From Oncomelania hupensis (Eukaryota > Mollusca > Gastropoda > Littorinimorpha > Pomatiopsidae), in NCBI GenBank assembly GCA_036898135.1, contig CM072511.1:74114119-74178118 (forward strand): a DNA stretch of 64,000 nucleotides, written 5' to 3'. Shown here piece after piece: positions 53,058 to 63,296 of the stretch (within the stretch, counting starts at the first letter, position 1; each line of letters starts with the position of its first letter). A program made the translations under genes and the position numbers. Below the pieces are notes generated by a model. The model was not told the origin of the DNA. It worked only from the letters and a program-made list of their open reading frames with translations, and searched no databases.

Positions 53058-53133
<76 letters not shown>
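53058..53133. repeat. (AAT)n microsatellite
   Basis: About 25 uninterrupted triplets are present, next to a short GAT repeat. The poly-Asn and poly-Ile frames are artefacts. Confidence 0.97.
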
Positions 53134-53134
<1 letters not shown>

Positions 53135-53359
53135 CGGGTGTTATGTACGCGCTTTTCCCCAAATAACCAATCAGGCTGAAAACGCGGCGATTTCTACCAA
53201 CATACACGCTTACATGTATCACCCGCTCATACACACAACAAACACACATATATCACTAAAACATGTGGTGTAAAGGCAGGGAGATCGCTATTAGACAAAA
53301 GAAACGAAATCGAATTTTTTATTTTGAAATGTGTATAATATATGACTGACTTTTTTTAA

Positions 53360-53506
53360 AAATGGAGAAACCGGAATACCCGGAGAAAACCATCGGTGAC
53401 CTCGATAACCTCGTACCTGATAGTCACATACGTTCGCCCCTTGCGGGAATCGAACCCGCGACCTTTGGCATAGGAAACCGTCGACTAATCCACTGAGGCC
53501 ACCCAT
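53360..53506 (-). mobile_element. tRNA-derived SINE
   Basis: Read on the - strand the head shows GGCCTCAGTGGATTAGTCGA (A-box region) and GGTTCGATTCC (B box, near 53445-53455 on +). A body with GTTTTCTCCGGGTATTCCGG follows and then an A-rich end. The tRNA-like part lacks a foldable anticodon stem-acceptor, so it is not a functional tRNA. The body motif is shared with the SINE at 13444-13777. Confidence 0.8.
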
Positions 53507-55957
53507 GATAGTCATTATCTATACTATCAGGCAAAAACAAATATCAGAATCGATTCAGCCAATTTTGATAACGCGCAAAACGTTTTTATAACATAATTGA
53601 CTTCAGCGACCTTGACCTTTGAGAAATGTCAAAGTATAAAAGGCTCAGAGGTAGTTAAAGTAACTATCTTCCTTTTAAAAATAATCAAAATTAGTCCATT
53701 CTTGTAGAAAGGCAAAATGTGTTTTGAGCGAAAGTTACATTCGGCCGACGAACCGACGTACAACCGGACTGTTACTGTATAAGTGGCCATGATTTTAACT
53801 ATTTAAATACCTGCATACTAAAAATCGTCAAAATCGGTTCAGCCGTGATTGAGATAGTAAGCAAAACGTTAGCAAAAATGTGACTTCAGCTACCTTTATA
53901 TAGCAAAAGTTATGGCACTGAAGGCTGGCCACGAAGTTTGGTCAAAATCCGTTCAGTGGTTCCTAAGATATGGCGTGCATCGGACCGACAGACTTACAGA
54001 TAGACTTGTGTCTTGTTCTGATTCCCGATTGAAATAGGCTACAATAATAGTAATATTGGATGCTAAATAGACGTTTCCCTAAACTACTAATCAGGCAAAG
54101 CGCGGAGATCTGTACCAAAATACACGCTCACATATAGCATACACTTATGTAAACATGGCTGTGGTTTACAGGCACGGAGCTCGCTATTAGAATGTGGAAA
54201 GGAAATCACATTTTACTTTAGAAATTTTTGATTGACAGTCTCTAATACTATTACTGAAGATACCCGGACCTCCACCCAGAGCTTGTGAGCTGGCGGCCTG
54301 CTGTAGCGACACGTCAGCTGCGACAATGCTGGCGCAATTATTAGATCGATAGTCCGAGGACAGTGTTGGTCTTTGGTCTTAATAAATCGGAGACAGAACA
54401 GCAGCACGAAATCACGATAAAATGCTGGTTTTCCGTTGTGTGTAGAGTGTCTGGAAATACATTTGAATGTTGTTTCTTGTTTTGTTTTGGTTGATGTTTT
54501 GATTCACATGCATTCAGCAGTATATGTACTTACACAAAAGTAGATTTACAAAATATTTTTGCTAATCTGCGCGAGTTGGGTCCTATAAATAGTCCAAAAA
54601 TTATATCCAAAAATGTCCGTCTGCCTGTCCGTCTGCACAAAACTCCGAAGTCAAGGAGCTGTCCGAAGTCTATTCGTATGGGTACTTTGAAAAGAAATGT
54701 AGAGATCAAAGACTGATTTTTTATATATATATTCCATTTTTGCGTTTTTCTTCAAAAACATCATTTCAGGCTTGAAGAAAAATGTCAACATTTGTTGTCG
54801 CACAGTGGAATGATTCTATATTTGACCTACATTGTGGATCAGGTAGGTCAGTTCATGACAAGATCAAGGTCATTGCAAGGTCACTGTTGGTTTTGACATA
54901 ATAGAACTTCTGCTGCAGTTTATTTTACCATACATGAGTGTTCATGTTCAGCCAGAGGCCAAAGTCAGATTTTGTTGAGTTTTGGTATACAGCTACATCA
55001 AATCATTGGCCATACTTCTCCTTCAGTAGCAATCCGATCGTCGGTCAATCTGTCGACCCATCGCCTCGAATTTAACCTTTTGTTCAAAACACTACTTTTG
55101 CATTAAGCTTCTTAAGAAAAACTTAACAAAAATTCACCATTTTTACTTTGCGGATACTTCCGCACGTTAGAGCATTCATATTTGAACTTTCTCAAAGGTC
55201 AAGTTCATTGTGCTTCACCATGTTCTAAACATGTTTTGTGCGGCTTCTAAACATTGGCTTAGCATATTTTGATGATAGTTAAGTTCCAAGAAAATTTAAA
55301 ACACCGCCAAGAAAAATAACACTTTTTAAATTCCTATTTTTCGGTCGTCTGTTAGCATCTAAAAATACATTTGAAGGGCTTGTTTGTTGTTTTTTTCTTT
55401 TCCTGTTCTATCATCATCAGTCTCCATTATGTGTAGCTGGGGATTTGGAGTGAAAACAGACTGGTATTTCAATGCATAGATAGAAGTCTTGGGACAAAAG
55501 CATTCTCAATATAAGTCCAGAAGAACGTATTTAGGACCGCTCCACGTATCAAACCTGAAGACTAGAGAACTATCAGTTTTCTGTATTATTAATTGTAAAT
55601 TGATGTATTCGTCGGATCACCGACATTTCAGTTTCCGTCCGTCCCGGCAGAATGTTGTCGTCATCACTAATGTACATATTTATGCGTGCACTCTAGCGGC
55701 TTCTGTCGCCACTTTTGCAACTACAAGCGTCGGAATAGTGCAATACCACGTGACGGCTACTGCAATATCAATAATAATTTAATTCTCTGAATGAAAACAA
55801 ATTAAACGACGTTTGTTGAGATACAGATTATAGTGAGTATGAGTATTGCAATTATAATTTAGAGAGAAACTGACAATGATTACGGATTTGACTGAAGCAG
55901 ACGACATTTTCTTTTAGTAAAATCAGACATCTAGTTTGGCAAGACGCATGCGACACA
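53507..55957. other. Repeat-derived sequence (family R and relatives), no gene
   Basis: Positions 53145-53330 and 54055-54230 are diverged copies of each other. 54950-55375 is repeat R in - orientation (partner of 4690-5110). 54600-54900 is related to 43160-43340. AGGTCA/TGACCT half-sites recur. A + strand frame at 55489-55782 has no motif. The last 200 bp before 55958 may hold a promoter, including CCACGTGACGG at about 55746. Confidence 0.5.
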
Positions 55958-56041
55958 ATGAGCTGGCTTGGAGTGGCGATTGGGTTGGGCATCGCAGTGG
56001 TCTTTCTCTCCCTGGTCTTCCTCATCTTATGGCTCTTTCCT
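55958..56041 (+). CDS. First coding exon, signal anchor of a possible second CYP20A1-like P450
   Basis: From ATG at 55958 the exon reads MSWLGVAIGLGIAVVFLSLV then FLILWLFP and meets a GTGAGT donor at 56042 in phase 0. The 28 residues form one strongly hydrophobic helix with a Trp/Leu/Pro end, as in ER-anchored microsomal P450s. The CYP20A1 family has a comparable leader ending in a Y/FP element. Its position 25 kb downstream of the end of a CYP20A1-like gene on the same strand suggests a tandem paralogue. Downstream exons were not recognised in 56042-64000, so this depends on a long first intron. Other type II membrane proteins remain possible. Confidence 0.5.
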
Positions 56042-56340
56042 GTGAGTATTCCTATACATTTGTAACCGTACAATAATTATTCTTTGTAAAATAAACAAAC
56101 AAAAAATTGCATTCTGGCCTTGAAATATTCTTAGATATTATCGCGATTTTTTTTTAAATGTGTGTATATGCTTGTCATTTGTGAAATTATCTGACTGAAA
56201 TTTCGTTTTTTTATATTGGGTAATGATTTATGACATAAATTTGAAATCTGTGTATTCAATTTCGATCGATTTACATGACTACGAATTTCTGCTGGCTAAT
56301 ATTTCACATATTCTGCAGATTAATTAAGACCAGAAACTAT

Positions 56341-56342
<2 letters not shown>

Positions 56343-56400
<58 letters not shown>

Positions 56401-56402
56401 GA
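56343..56402. repeat. (CA)n(TA)n compound microsatellite
   Basis: A CA run is followed by a TA run and then a T tract. Confidence 0.95.
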
Positions 56403-56438
56403 TATAGATATATATATATATTTTTTTTTTTTAAATAT

Positions 56439-56735
56439 AGGTTTTGCATTTTGGTTGTAGGTAGATCATTTTGGCTTGGTCATTTTAAAAGTAGCTCGCA
56501 TGCTGAAAAAGTCATAGTGTGGGCAACCCTGGCTTACGTTGACGTTTTAGCAAAAAGACAAATAGTCAAAGTTCCGTTCCGTCCCTTTGCTTGCTTATTC
56601 CGACTCGCGCCAGCGCTTCAAAATGCCGCGAACGCGTCGTTGAAGCCCTCCGATTCGAAAGGTGTGGCAAAGCTCAGTACATATTTTGGGAGCTAAGAAG
56701 GTAATTATTATTTTGATAATTTAATCTTATAACCT
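56439..56735 (+). repeat. Segmental duplication copy 1, with a hAT-like end
   Basis: It is homologous to 56977-57165. The part 'ggtagatcattttggcttgg' ... 'gctcgcatgctgaaaaagt' ... 'tgtgggcaaccctg' (ends 56532) resembles the terminus of a Charlie-type hAT element. The part 'ccctccgattcgaaaggtgt' to 'gataatttaatctta' follows. Copy 2 lacks the middle about 130 bp. Confidence 0.75.
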
Positions 56736-56976
56736 CCATTCCCATATATGTATGTGTGTATATATATATACTTTTTTTTTAAAGGGGGGTAGGTGGGGGG
56801 GGGCGCCACGAGCGGAAGAAATACAGAAAGAAAACGATATTCCTAATGGATAATATAATGGATTACGACAGGAGTACCCAATACGTCGATCGCGATCGAC
56901 CGGTCCATCGCGAAGGCAGTGTGACTGAGTAGATCACATAGCAGTAAAAAAAAATTGACCTCAACCTATTATATGG

Positions 56977-57165
56977 CTATATATATGTTTTGCATTTTGG
57001 TGGTAGGTAGATCATTTTGGCTTGGTTCATTTTGGCTTGGTCATTTTAAAAGTAGCTCGCATGCTGAAAAACGTCGTTGAGGCCCTCCGATTCGAAAGGT
57101 GTTGCAAAGCTCAGTACATATTTTGGGAGCAAAGGAGGTAATTATTATTTTGATAATTTAATCTT
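56977..57165 (+). repeat. Segmental duplication copy 2 (internally deleted)
   Basis: It is the same as 56439-56735 minus the middle, with a small local duplication of 'cattttggcttgg'. Just upstream, 'cgatcgcgatcgaccggtcc' (about 56889) looks like the opposite subterminal sequence of such hAT elements. Confidence 0.75.
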
Positions 57166-57174
57166 ATATACCAT

Positions 57175-57255
57175 CAGCCTCATCAGTCATCCCAGCAAGG
57201 TCCTCCTGAAAATAATACTCAACAGGTTGAAACCCCAAGCTGGACAAATCAAAGC
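57175..57255 (+). mobile_element. LINE family A fragment A8
   Basis: About 80 bp of RT-coding sequence in + orientation ('gtcctcctgaaaataatact', 'aggttgaaaccccaagctgg') sits immediately before copy A9 in the opposite orientation. It could be the 5'-inverted end of A9. Confidence 0.8.
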
Positions 57256-57275
57256 TTAGCAAGAAAATAACGTAT

Positions 57276-59521
57276 CCTATCCTATCCTATCCTATCCTAT
57301 CCCATAACTCGGAGGTCGTAGGGATGATCGTTTAACTAGCGTACTCCATCTTTCCCTGTCCTCAGCAACCCTGATTGTTTCGCTCAGTGTCAAACCAGTC
57401 CATTCTCGAATGTTGTCCTCCCACCTCTTTTTCGGGTTCCCTCTTCTTATACCTCCTTGCACTGTGCCTTGCAGGATGGTCTTTGCAAGACCTGATGATC
57501 TGGCCATACCATCGGAGTTTCTGTTTTTTCACCACTGTGAGCAGGTCATCGTGTTGTCCAATGGCTTGTGTGATGGTCTGTCGGACTTCGTCGTTGATGA
57601 TGTACTGGGTATAGGAAATGCCCAGAAGTCTTCTGTAGCACCTCATCTCCATGCTTTGAATTCTTCGTTGGAGATCTGCTGTGAGGGTCCATGTTTTGCG
57701 AGCATATAGGAAGATGGAGATGACAAGGGAGCGCAGCAGCCTTACCTTGGAATGTACATTGATGGTCCTGTCTTTCCAAACTGGCTTCAACCTCGCCAAG
57801 GCAACAGTTGTTTGTGCGATCCTGGAGAGGACTTCCTGTCGGGATCCATTGTGTGATACAATGGCTCCTAAATATTTGAAGCTATTCACTGTGTTGAGAG
57901 ATTGGCCTTGGACTTTGATGTCCGTGTTGATGCCAGGGTGTTGTTGGTCATCATTTTGGTCTTCTCTGCACTAATTTCCATTCCATAGGCTCTGGAGGTG
58001 GTGTCAAGCCTCTGTACCAGCTGTTCAAGTTCTTGTTCCTCTCCAGTCAATCCATCAATGTCATCCGTAAAACGAAGGTTGGAGATTGCTCTTCCCCCTA
58101 TGCTGACTGTGCCTTCTTGGTCTGCAAGGGCATCTGACATGATGCTCTCTAGGAAGATGTTGAAGAGTGTTGGAGAGAGTAGGCATCCATGATGCACACC
58201 GATTGTTGTTCTGAACCAGTTTCCGATGGCGCTGTTGTGGAGGACTGCACTGGTAGGTAGACTTGTCATAGAGGCTTTTAATGACTTCAATAATTGTAGG
58301 GCTGATGTTGTACACACTCATGGTTGCCCACAGAGCTGCATGCCAGACTCGGTCAAACGCCTTCTTGAAGTCTACGAACACTTGCTATAGATGTTGTTGG
58401 TGCTGTAGGTATTTCTCACAGATTTTTCTGAGGTTGAAAATCTGTTCAGGGGTACTTCGCCCTGCCCTAAATCCTGCTTGCTCTGTGGCTATGATTTGTC
58501 CAGCTTGGGGTTTCAACCTGTTGAGTATTATTTTCAGGAGGACCTTGCTGGGATGGCTGATGAGGCTGATGGTGCGGTAATTTTCACATTCCTGAAGGTT
58601 ACCTTTCTTGGGAAGAGTGATGGCAAGTGACTGGGTCCATGGTGTAGGCCACTCCCCACTATGCCGGATCTTCTTACAGATAATGGTGAGTGCGTCGATC
58701 ATCGCTTGTCCTCCTGCTTGAAGCAGTTCCGCGGGTATGTTGTCCACTCCCGCTGACTTCCCCTTCTTCAGCGACTGCACTGCTGCCTCAACTTCTCGGA
58801 GAATTGGGAGGATTTCTTCTTCTCTGTTCTCGGTACATGCTAGAACTGATGGGTCTCCGTTTGGTTTGTGGTTGTAAAGGTCAGAGCAGTACTCTGTCCA
58901 TCTGTCCAAGACTTCTTATTCTTCTGTAAGGCATAAGCCAGATTTGCTTTGGACCGTGGAGACCTTGGGTAACACTTGTCAGCCGCTTCACAGTCTGGTA
59001 GGCCTTCCTTCTGTTGTTCTTGTTCAGACTGTTCTCTATTTTCTGGCATTGATCTTCTATCCAGTTCTCCTTTGCTGTGCGCATGCCTTTTCGGATGTCA
59101 TTGTTGATTTTTCGGTAGGCATCAGCTCCCTGTGAGGTGTTCTTTTTCTTTTTCATCTCTCTTCGTTTATTACACGTCCAAAAGTTCAGGTGTGATCCAC
59201 AGCTTCTTCTTTGACCGGTGCTTTCCAAGGATCTCCGTTGCGGCATCTGTCACAGCTAAGTTGAAGGTGGTGGTCATGGTGCTGAAATCTACTTCACTAG
59301 CTCCCAAAATGAGCAGTGGTGCAAATTTCCCTCCAATTGTGGCCTGAAATATTTCTGCCACCTCCGGGTCTTGTGCACTTTGCTGTGTTTACTCTCTTCA
59401 AGTGAAGCCGGAAAGACATCATCACAAGATTGTGGTCACTTCCGATGTCTGCTCCTGGAAAAGTGCGTGTCCTGCCAATGTTGATGCTTGATCTGAAGCG
59501 TTTCTTGACCATCATTAACAT
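57276..59521 (-). mobile_element. LINE family A copy A9 (longest RT-bearing copy)
   Basis: On the - strand it runs from the end of the endonuclease (DIGSDHNLVMMSFRLHLK) through the linker and RT to the C-terminus and a GGATA tail (57276-57300). Frames at 58385-58909, 57886-58317 and 57362-57889 together give EAAVQSLKKGKSAGVDNIPA, ENYRTISLISHPSKVLLKII, EQAGFRAGRSTPEQ, FVDFKKAFDRVWHAALW, GCLLSPTLFNIFLESIMSD, NLRFTDDIDGLTG (active-site A changed to T), and NSFKYLGAIVSHNGSRQEVL. Several frameshifts and the FTDD change make it inactive. Its 5' end is fused to a hAT-like end at 59522-59595. Confidence 0.88.
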
Positions 59522-59595
59522 TTACCGAGTAAGTCCCTTTTATAGAATTTTGGAGAAAAAAAAACAACCAAAAACTAACTGATCCGCCTCTGTGC
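59522..59595 (-). mobile_element. Terminus of the 5-bp-TSD hAT-like group fused to LINE A
   Basis: On the - strand it reads CAGAGGCGGATCAG, then 'ttagtttttggttg', a T tract, and 'ccaaaattctataaaaggga', leading into LINE A at the same point as in the composite 43710-46342. The poly-G of the other copy is replaced here by a T tract. No second hAT end was found on the far side of A9. Confidence 0.75.
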
Positions 59596-59879
59596 GCTGT
59601 ACTCAATATTAATTCAGACGCGCAATCTTACATTTTTGCTGACTTACAAGTTCAGTCAGGACCACATTGAGTTGTTTTTTGGTAGAATTAGAAGGATGTT
59701 TGGTCGCAATAACAATCCAACTTGTAAACAGTTTTCATGGGCGTACAAAAAGCTTTTAATGCATAACGAAATACAAGAAGTCATGCGTGGTAACTGTCTG
59801 CCATTAGAGAGTGTTCCTGTGTTGAACGTTTCTAGTGGATACAATTACATGAGTAATGAATTAGACACTGTGCCGTCTG

Positions 59880-60942
59880 TGTCACAAGAGGCTACTTAGA
59901 TCCTGCACTACGGCTTCAAGCCTCCAACGTTCATCCTGTTTTGACCTATGTAAGTTAAGTCGCTGACTAGCAGACGACCGAAGTTAGGTTGTGCTCAGCA
60001 TGTGTAGGCTACAGTTTCACTAGGATAAGCCGTGACCTCATCCAGCTGACCAATCAACCGCTACCCCCACTAGGTGGCGTTACTATGCTCATAGTTTCGC
60101 ACGATAGCAGGCCCCAGCGGGAGGATAGTTAGTCTTCGTCTGAACAGCACGGTGGCAGGACGCAAGTTGTAAAATCTCTCTCAGAAAGACTACAGCAGGA
60201 GACGGGTGAAAATCATTTATCGACAATATAGCCAGGGCCTGACATTGTCACGAAGACGAGCAGGCATCGTTGTCCACGGCAGGGAAGAAATCCCACAGAA
60301 AGGCACCCCTGACACGTGGCTTGCAACCTTGAGCAGCGAGAACATTGGGCTCCCCTAACTCCGTAGTCATCTACCAAGAAGAAGAGACAACAACACTGCA
60401 CATCGACAATAAAGTTAAGTCCTCTGAAACCGTGCACAAACACTGATCTGCGATATTCTACTCATCCAGAAAACCGAATAATGGGACTGACAGAACTCAT
60501 AGCCCAATGATAAGACAGTAACAAATATCAAGAACAGTAGCTGCATAGACCCATCAAGGAGCGAACTACTCGAAGTGAAATTTGGATATTTAAGTTAGTG
60601 TAGAGATTAGAAGATTTTGTATAGATTAGAGAAAATAAATGTGTGTAAGGAGCGAACTACTCGAAGTGAAATTTGGACATTTAAGTTAGTGTAGAGATTA
60701 GAAGATTTTGCATAGAGTAGAGGAAATAAATGTGTGATATTTACTGTTAACAAATGGCTGGACTACCTATGTTTCATAGCCGTGTGAGAGCTTGTGTGTC
60801 AGTGAAGCTATTACCATTTTCTCCCTATCTCTGTAACCCTGTCCGCTAAACATATAAATGTATTAAGATTAGTCACAGGATGATTACACTAGCCGATCCC
60901 CGCAGACAAAGACGAGTGAGTAACCATAGACCCACCGTCACA
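59880..60942. mobile_element. Solo LTR, second family (1,063 bp)
   Basis: It starts TGTCACAAGAGG and ends ACCGTCACA, flanked by GTCTG at 59875-59879 and 60943-60947. The interrupted transposase reading frame proves the empty site. Inside, 60556-60646 and 60647-60737 form a tandem duplication of about 91 bp, each with AATAAA (GAAATAAATGTGTG type). The superfamily (Gypsy or BEL/Pao) cannot be told from the LTR alone. Confidence 0.9.
60556..60737 (+). repeat. Tandem duplication (about 91 bp x 2) inside the LTR
   Basis: The unit begins 'aaggagcgaactactcgaag' and ends 'aaataaatgtgtg', and the two copies differ at a few bases. It duplicates the likely polyadenylation region of the LTR. Confidence 0.92.
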
Positions 60943-61639
60943 GTCTGTGAAAGCCATAAACAGGTCCAACCAAAAGCTCATAATATTGGATGGTGACTCT
61001 GACTGCAGTGATCACACTTATGTGTCTCCTGCTTTTCAGGTGTCCGAGTGCTCTGAGAAAATTGTTGCCTACATTGCAGGCTTTGTTGTGCATAAACTGA
61101 AACAGACTATTAGTTGTGAAACGTGTGTTGGTGCGTTAACTGAGGTACACACGCTGAAGAGATCTGTACATTCTTTAATTAATGAGAAAAGCACTCTGGT
61201 TACTCCGTCTGACAATGTTGTTACTATTTGCCTTATGGCAGAAAATTTTTTCATACGCTTTGTTTCACTGCACCAAGGCTCAAAGTGCATTTCCAATGTG
61301 CGGTGTCACAAGCTTTGTGCATGCCACACTTGACTCATTGCTTGCCAAAGACTTGTTCAGTTCGCTGTAGTCACATATGTTTGATCAGGATTCCTTGAGT
61401 AATCATGTTGTATTGCTTATGATAGCTACTGTGAAAAAATACTTGCAAGTGAGATACTATTATGCTGGCAGAAAGTACACCAGTCTTAGAGCTGAAACAA
61501 AACCTCAAATGTAAAAGCAGACAAGCTGCAAACAATCTTGTTTTATTTTCAGGTCAGTACTTTCAACTGATGCGTTGACTAATTTATATCTGAGATCTGT
61601 TTTCACTCCAGCAGTTTTTCAAAGGATTCAGCTTTTGAT

Positions 61640-61775
61640 ACAGTACCATGAGAGAGAGGGAGATAAGATAAGATAAAATAAGATAACAATTTTATTTTGC
61701 AAGGGTAAAAGAGTAAGCGCTGGATGCGCTTTTTTACATCTTGCCTTTGGGGCTTGTAACAAGAACTATTAAATA
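61640..61775 (-). mobile_element. LINE/SINE 3' end with AGATA-type tail
   Basis: On the - strand, 'gcccc..aaggcaagatgtaa', 'gcgcatccagcgcttactct' and 'tttgcaaaataaaattgtta' are followed by a TTATC repeat tail (61665-61685 on +). The short hairpin 'gcgcatccagcgc' precedes the tail. The family is not determined. Confidence 0.6.
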
Positions 61776-62623
61776 CAACAATGAATGTAATAACAAATAA
61801 ACAATAATTGAATAAAAAAAATTTAATCAAATAATTGTTGTTAATTTTAACAACAAATATAGTTTATTTTATTTTTAATGTGTTTTAAGAGACGTGTTCT
61901 AAATGAATGATGCGATGATATATATATATAATTGAATATGGGAGAGGGAGAGGGTGTGGCCAGTGGAGGAGAACGGGTTTGTGGTGGCTGAGAATAATAA
62001 CAAAACTTGATGCTGTGATGATGTATCAAATTGTATTCATCAGATTAACATAAGTTGTACCGATTGTTGATTGTTATTAATATTATTGATTATGATTATT
62101 GATTATGTACTGTATTGATGCAGAATGTTGTATTCAATAGCAAAGAAAAAAACACCTGGAAAGCAGACAAGATAATCTGTTAAATTTTAAAAATGCAAAA
62201 TGGAGAAAATAGAATGGTGCTACGTGTCACAGTGTGCGTGTTTGCATGATTTATCTTGTTAGGTTTTGTATCTACTTTGTCATAGATGTACGTAAACACC
62301 GTCATTCTCTTCTTTTTGGGGGAAAAGAAAAGAAAAAAAACAATTAGCAACGTGCTACTACTTTGGGCGTTTATAATTGATGATGAGTGAATACATTCTT
62401 GCTTCAAAGTTAATTATTATGTGTTAAAAGGACAAACCAATCAGTTCTTTCATTGCTATTTCTTGAGCTTCGTTAACAAACAATGATTGTGCTAGGTCAA
62501 GAACATAGAACTAGTAAGAAAACACAGTTAACAAAGTCAGTAACCTAAAAAATGGTATATCGAGGTAAAAAACGCAGATCACTACAGCAAAAAGAAAAAG
62601 AAGAACAGAGAGAGCATTGTTTT
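61776..62623. other. No feature recognised
   Basis: The interval is AT-rich with TA and ATT patches (61918-61932, 62075-62105). No coding sequence was recognised. Confidence 0.5.
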
Positions 62624-62628
62624 GGGTT

Positions 62629-63217
62629 TGTTACGTTGAAACGCGAATGGTAGTATGTCTGAAACGCGCACGATAGATCTAATCGTTTCGTTTTGCAAAG
62701 TATTCAATAATAGAGTGTATTTACCTTTGATTTGAGTTTGCGTTGTTGTTAGAAGAAGCTTTGTATAACGTTGGTAATTTTTGTTAATCGATATTATTAG
62801 AGAATTCTCTAGATTCGCGTGTTTACTGTCGATAAAAACTTCCTGATAAATGTCGAAGTTTGAGAACGTTCTTGGAATGTATAGAAAGATGTATGACGTA
62901 AGTCAGTGATGACGAAGTTAGAAGGATTGGTTAAATTGCGTCATACTCGATTAATCCAGGGTGTTCGGGAGAAGAAAGAGGCTATATATGTGCCGCACTG
63001 TTTTGAGTAGTAGTCGAGTTGAGTTGAGAATTGTATGCAGATGTTGATGTGTGCTGAATAAAAGTGGAAAATTTCATACAAAGACTCAGTGACTTGTATG
63101 CTGATTGAACGGGTTACGTGGATAATCGAATCCGAGCTTACACTCATCAGGAGCATTCACGCATTGGGGCTGAATCTACTACTGATTGAAAACACCACCA
63201 TCAAACGGAGTGTAACA
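62629..63217 (+). mobile_element. Solo LTR, Gypsy family G (589 bp)
   Basis: It starts TGTTACG and ends TGTAACA, flanked by GGGTT at 62624-62628 and 63218-63222. It has TGACGTAAGTCAGTGATGAC at about 62894, a TATA motif GGCTATATATG at about 62980, GTGCCGCAC beside it and AATAAA at about 63058, the same layout as the LTR at 29738-30357. Confidence 0.93.
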
Positions 63218-63296
63218 GGGTTAACCAACATGGCGGATAAGCTCCGCCCACTGGCTTCAAATCGATAAGTAAGAGAAAGAGCGCAATGCGGCCTCC

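Larger units (their letters stand above)
59620..61516 (+). pseudogene. P-element/THAP9-type transposase remnant, split by a solo LTR
   Basis: Part 1 (to 59879) reads FLLTYKFSQDHIELFFGRIR and NNNPTCKQFSWAYKKLLMHN, the conserved C-terminal half of P-element transposases. Removing the LTR (59880-60942 plus one GTCTG) restores a continuous frame LDTVPSVKAINRSNQKLIIL. Part 2 has CSEKIVAYIAGFVVHKLKQT, then ISCETCVGALT (CxxC) and PSDNVVTICLMAENFFIR. After a frameshift near 61280 and one TAG it ends LSNHVVLLMIATVKKYLQVR and YYYAGRKYTS, stop at about 61514. The THAP DNA-binding finger, GTP-binding and main catalytic parts are absent. P-type transposases cut and paste using GTP as cofactor; this copy is dead. 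Confidence 0.8.

Noticed and set aside
53016..53273. Poly-Asn and poly-Ile ORFs
   Set aside because: They are translation of an AAT microsatellite on both strands.
53436..53506. Functional tRNA gene (A and B boxes present)
   Set aside because: The segment continues into a SINE body and A-rich tail, and no complete cloverleaf with acceptor stem could be drawn.
55489..55782. 97-codon + ORF upstream of the signal-anchor exon
   Set aside because: There is no motif, and its position suggests upstream regulatory or UTR sequence. Not in frame with the exon at 55958.
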